DNA of 8,488 nucleotides, from the NCBI GenBank assembly GCA_903910495.1, contig CAIVZW010000859.1, positions 1 to 8,488 of the forward strand. The letters are read 5' to 3'. The notes beneath the pieces are model-generated. The model was given only the letters and a program-made list of their open reading frames with translations. It ran no database searches and had not been told where the DNA came from. A program made the translations under genes and the position numbers. Source of the stretch: an uncultured beta proteobacterium (GTDB taxonomy: Bacteria > Pseudomonadota > Gammaproteobacteria > Burkholderiales > Rhodocyclaceae). Of the stretch, positions 5,515 through 8,488 are shown piece after piece. Within the stretch, counting starts at the first letter, position 1. Each line of letters opens with the position of its first letter.

Positions 5515-8235
5515 ATGCCAAATAAACTGATTTACGTTTTTGGTCCTTCGAAGACTGAAGGCGCCGCCGACATGAAAAACATTCTGGGCGGCAAAGGCGC
5601 AAACCTTGCCGAAATGTGTCGCCTCGGAATATCCGTGCCTCCGGGCTTCACGATCAGTTCCGAGGCCTGTACGGAATATACCGAACGGGGTGGCGAAAGT
5701 GTGCGCCAGTTGATTGAAGCCGAAGTGCTGCAGGGCGTTGCTTTTGTCGAAAAGGAAATGGGCAAGAAATTTGGCGATGCGGCTGATCCTTTGCTGGTTT
5801 CCGTGCGTTCCGGCTCCCGTGCGTCGATGCCCGGCATGATGGATACGATACTTAATCTGGGACTCAATGACGAAGCCGTCGCGGGTCTGGCCAGGAAATC
5901 AGGTAACGAGCGTTTCGCCTGGGACTCCTACCGCCGCTTCATCCAGATGTACGGCGACGTGGTCATGGGCCTGAAGCCCGAGTCGAAGGAAGATCACGAC
6001 CCCTTTGAAGTCATCATCGATGAAATCAAGGAGAAAAAAGGCGTTGAGCTCGATACCGATCTGGGTGTCGATGATCTCAAGCAAATGGTCAGCGAGTTCA
6101 AGGCGATGATTCGAACCCGTCTTGGCCGTGAATTCCCGAATGATCCGTGGGAACAACTGTGGGGTGCCGTGATGGCGGTATTCCAGAGCTGGAACAACGA
6201 CCGTGCTGTTTACTACCGTCAAATGAACGACATCCCCCATTCCTGGGGCACTGCGGTCAACATTCAATCCATGGTCTTCGGTAACCTTGGCCAGAACAGT
6301 GGTACAGGCGTTGCCTTTACGCGCGATGCCGCTTCGGGCGAAGACATTTTCAACGGTGAATTCCTGATCAACGCCCAGGGCGAGGATGTGGTGGCCGGTA
6401 TCCGTACGCCGCAGCAGATCACGCTCGAAGGTTCAAAGCGCTGGGCCGAACTGGCTCAGGTCAGCGAAGCCGATCGTGCCGGCAAGTTCCCGTCGCTTGA
6501 AGAAATCATGCCGCTGATCTACGCACAACTGATCAAGACCGAGACGGCGCTGGAAAATCACTACAAGGACATGCAGGACATCGAGTTCACCATTCAGGAA
6601 GGCAAACTCTGGATGTTGCAGACACGTTCTGCAAAGCGCACTGGCGCTGCTCTGGTTCGTACCTCCGTAGAGATGCTGAAACAAGGCCTCATCGATGAAA
6701 AAACGGCGCTGATGCGCGTCGCCCCGGACCGTCTCAACGAACTCCTGCACCCGGTGTTTGACGGCCAGGCCGTAAAGAAAGCACGATTGATTGCCAGTGG
6801 TCTCCCCGCTTCGCCAGGCGCCGCCACCGGTCAAATCGTATTCTTTGCCGACGAAGCCGAGGAATGGGTTGCGCAGGGTAAGGACGTAATCCTTGTTCGT
6901 CAGGAAACATCACCTGAGGATTTGCGCGGCATGGTCGTGGCCAAGGGCATTCTCACGGCGCGTGGCGGCATGACCTCGCACGCAGCGGTTGTTGCCCGCG
7001 GCATGGGCAAGTGCTGCGTTTCCGGTGCCGGGTCCGTGCGTGTTGATCCGAGAGCCCGTACGATGACCGTAGAAGGCAAAGTGTACAGGGAAGGTGACTG
7101 GGTTTCCCTCGACGGTTCTACCGGTAAGGTCTACGAAGGCAAGGTTCCGACCAAGGATGCAGAACTGTCCGGTGACTTCGGAACCCTGATGGAACTGGCC
7201 GATCGCTACAAGCGTCTGACCATTCGCGCCAATGCCGATTCGCCGACGGACGCCAAAGTTGCGCGTAACTTCGGTGCTGTCGGTATCGGCCTGTGCCGTA
7301 CCGAGCATATGTTCTTTGAAGGCGATCGTATCAAGTCGGTGCGCGAGATGATCCTGGCTCCCGATGAGGCCGGTCGTCGTAAAGCTCTCTTCAAACTGTT
7401 GCCGATGCAGCGTGGTGACTTCGAAGGCCTGTTCATGGAAATGGATGGCCTGCCGGTGACCATCCGTCTGCTTGATCCGCCCTTGCATGAGTTCCTGCCG
7501 CATGATGAAGCCAATCAGCGCGCCATGGCCAAGGAAATGGGCGTTGCGTATGAGGTCATCAAGAACCGCGTTGACGATCTTCATGAATCGAATCCGATGA
7601 TGGGTCACCGTGGCTGCCGTCTCGGTATCAGCTATCCGGAAATTACGGAAATGCAATCGCGTGCGATCATTGAGGCCGCGCTTAACGCAAAGGCTCAGGG
7701 CCGTGATGTCAAGGTTGAAATCATGGTTCCGTTGGTTGGTACCGTGCGCGAATACAATGACCAGGCCAAGCTTATCCGCGCCACGGCTGAAGCCGTCTTT
7801 GCCGAACGCAAGGAAACGATCGACTACATGGTCGGTACCATGATCGAAACCCCGCGTGGCGCGCTGATGGCTGACAGCATCGGCAAGCAGGCTGAGTTCT
7901 TCTCGTTCGGTACCAACGACCTGACCCAGATGACGCTTGGGTTCTCGCGTGACGATATCGGCAAGTTCCTGCCGTACTATCTCAAGGAAGGCATTTACGA
8001 CGTGGATCCCTTCCAGTCGATCGACCAGAAGGGTGTCGGCCAACTCGTGAAAATGGCTGTCGAGAAGGGACAATCGGTTCGTCCGGACATCAAGCTCGGC
8101 ATTTGCGGTGAGCATGGTGGAGATCCGGCCTCGATTGACTTCTTCCATCGCGTTGGCCTTGCCTACGTGAGTTGTTCGCCGTTCCGCGTGCCGATTGCGC
8201 GTCTGGCCGCCGCTCAGGCTGCGATCAGGAATTAG
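5515..8235 (+). CDS. ppdK: Pyruvate, phosphate dikinase
   Basis: A 906-residue enzyme interconverting pyruvate + ATP + Pi and phosphoenolpyruvate + AMP + PPi in the cytoplasm, at the branch between glycolysis and gluconeogenesis. All three domains are present. The N-terminal nucleotide-binding domain has GGKGANLAEM (25-34) and the SVRSGSRASMPGMMDTILNLG block. The central phosphohistidine domain has GGMTSHAAVVARGMGKCCVSG, with the catalytic His at 489 and the Thr at 487 that regulatory proteins phosphorylate in other species. The C-terminal PEP/pyruvate TIM barrel has GLCRTEHMFF, MVGTMIETPRGALMADSI, FFSFGTNDLTQMTLGFSRDD and CGEHGGDP, with the catalytic Cys at 864. Length is normal. I prefer the ATG at 5515, where MPNKLIYVFG begins as in relatives and a weak AGAG lies six bases before; the in-frame ATG at 5461 would add 18 atypical residues with no ribosome site. 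It is monocistronic and ends at a strong terminator. Confidence 0.98.
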   Translation: MPNKLIYVFGPSKTEGAADMKNILGGKGANLAEMCRLGISVPPGFTISSEACTEYTERGGESVRQLIEAEVLQGVAFVEKEMGKKFGDAADPLLVSVRSGSRASMPGMMDTILNLGLNDEAVAGLARKSGNERFAWDSYRRFIQMYGDVVMGLKPESKEDHDPFEVIIDEIKEKKGVELDTDLGVDDLKQMVSEFKAMIRTRLGREFPNDPWEQLWGAVMAVFQSWNNDRAVYYRQMNDIPHSWGTAVNIQSMVFGNLGQNSGTGVAFTRDAASGEDIFNGEFLINAQGEDVVAGIRTPQQITLEGSKRWAELAQVSEADRAGKFPSLEEIMPLIYAQLIKTETALENHYKDMQDIEFTIQEGKLWMLQTRSAKRTGAALVRTSVEMLKQGLIDEKTALMRVAPDRLNELLHPVFDGQAVKKARLIASGLPASPGAATGQIVFFADEAEEWVAQGKDVILVRQETSPEDLRGMVVAKGILTARGGMTSHAAVVARGMGKCCVSGAGSVRVDPRARTMTVEGKVYREGDWVSLDGSTGKVYEGKVPTKDAELSGDFGTLMELADRYKRLTIRANADSPTDAKVARNFGAVGIGLCRTEHMFFEGDRIKSVREMILAPDEAGRRKALFKLLPMQRGDFEGLFMEMDGLPVTIRLLDPPLHEFLPHDEANQRAMAKEMGVAYEVIKNRVDDLHESNPMMGHRGCRLGISYPEITEMQSRAIIEAALNAKAQGRDVKVEIMVPLVGTVREYNDQAKLIRATAEAVFAERKETIDYMVGTMIETPRGALMADSIGKQAEFFSFGTNDLTQMTLGFSRDDIGKFLPYYLKEGIYDVDPFQSIDQKGVGQLVKMAVEKGQSVRPDIKLGICGEHGGDPASIDFFHRVGLAYVSCSPFRVPIARLAAAQAAIRN

Positions 8236-8256
8236 ACTTGTTTTGAAACAAGGGGT

Positions 8257-8291
8257 AATGCGCCAGCTTTAACGAGCTGGCGCATTTTTTT
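8257..8291 (+). terminator. Rho-independent terminator of ppdK
   Basis: A perfect 12-base stem, AATGCGCCAGCT (8257-8268) with AGCTGGCGCATT (8275-8286), loop TTAACG, and a run of seven T (8285-8291). It starts 21 bases after the ppdK stop. A smaller palindrome, CTTGTTT-TG-AAACAAG (8237-8252), sits just before it. On the minus strand no long T-tract follows the stem, so it is likely weak for the convergent kinase gene. Confidence 0.95.
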
Positions 8292-8295
8292 CGCC

Positions 8296-8488
8296 TCAGT
8301 TTTTAAGTGGAAGCTTCAGGCGAGCGATCAGGCCACCTCCGTCCCTGGGCAGCAGTTCAAGTGCGCCGCCATGCAGGCGAGCAATCCGTTCGACAATCGC
8401 CAGGCCGAGTCCGGTGCCTGTGGCGTTGGAGCGGGCAGTTTCAAAACGGGTGAAGGGACGTTTCAGGCGTTCTATTTCACTTTCAGGG
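8296..8488 (-). CDS. Sensor histidine kinase, C-terminal end (EnvZ-like; 5' part cut by window)
   Basis: The last 63 residues of a two-component sensor kinase, entering from the right edge and ending with TGA at 8298-8296. They contain the end of the HATPase catalytic domain: PFTRFETARSNATGTGLGLAIV, with the glycine-rich ATP-lid motif GTGLGLAIV, then ERIARLHGG and a final beta strand LIARLKLPLKN. The FTRFETARSNATGTG wording is closest to EnvZ-type kinases partnered with OmpR-type regulators. The sensing domain, HAMP, phosphorylated His and partner are outside the window. It converges on ppdK with the shared terminator in between. Confidence 0.88.
   Translation of the reverse strand, partial: PESEIERLKRPFTRFETARSNATGTGLGLAIVERIARLHGGALELLPRDGGGLIARLKLPLKN

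Noticed and set aside
6910..8148. Long open frame of 412 codons on the minus strand inside ppdK
   Set aside because: It lies wholly antisense to a clear pyruvate phosphate dikinase, has low-complexity, non-family-like composition and no ribosome site; it reflects codon bias of the real gene.
1..8488. CRISPR arrays, insertion sequences, tRNA or rRNA genes
   Set aside because: No regularly spaced repeats, transposase-like frames, cloverleaf or rRNA-like stretches were recognised on reading both strands.

Overview
The window carries six protein-coding genes on the minus strand, two of them cut by the window edges, and one long gene on the plus strand. The gene set is a sulfide:quinone-oxidoreductase-like flavoprotein, the AmmeMemoRadiSam trio, a FadR-type regulator, pyruvate phosphate dikinase and an EnvZ-like kinase. 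With the moderately high GC this suggests a metabolically versatile betaproteobacterium, perhaps of Rhodocyclales/Accumulibacter type. That placement is an inference from gene content and protein style, and no rRNA or other phylogenetic marker is present.

Layout on the left (minus strand, read right to left). A compact block at 4190-1087 encodes AmrB (Memo-like), AmrA (AMMECR1 domain), AmrS (radical SAM) and a small alpha/beta-hydrolase-fold protein of the dienelactone hydrolase family. Each of the three junctions is a short overlap (11, 16 and 4 bases), so this looks like one translationally coupled operon. The hydrolase-like protein appears to lack its nucleophilic Ser and catalytic His, so it may be a pseudoenzyme or partner protein. 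After a 57-base gap without a visible terminator comes a Tat-signal flavoprotein resembling type II sulfide:quinone oxidoreductases. It runs off the left edge.

Middle. A GntR/FadR-type regulator with an FCD ligand domain (5114-4401, minus) is divergent from the pyruvate phosphate dikinase gene (5515-8235, plus). The 400 bases between their starts hold a perfect TTGACA -35 box for the regulator, an ATTTGC-N6-GCAAAT inverted repeat placed on its promoter, a longer imperfect inverted repeat at 5210-5258, and small palindromes near the dikinase start. The regulator may control itself and the PEP/pyruvate branch point, but its ligand cannot be read from the sequence.

Right. The dikinase gene ends in a strong rho-independent terminator (8257-8291). 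Five bases beyond its T-tract lies the stop codon of a convergent sensor histidine kinase, of which only the last 63 residues are in the window.

The part most worth follow-up is the four-gene amr operon with its apparently inactive hydrolase-like partner and the adjacent exported sulfide-oxidoreductase-like flavoprotein. The AmmeMemoRadiSam system is widely conserved but, to my knowledge, has no settled bacterial function.
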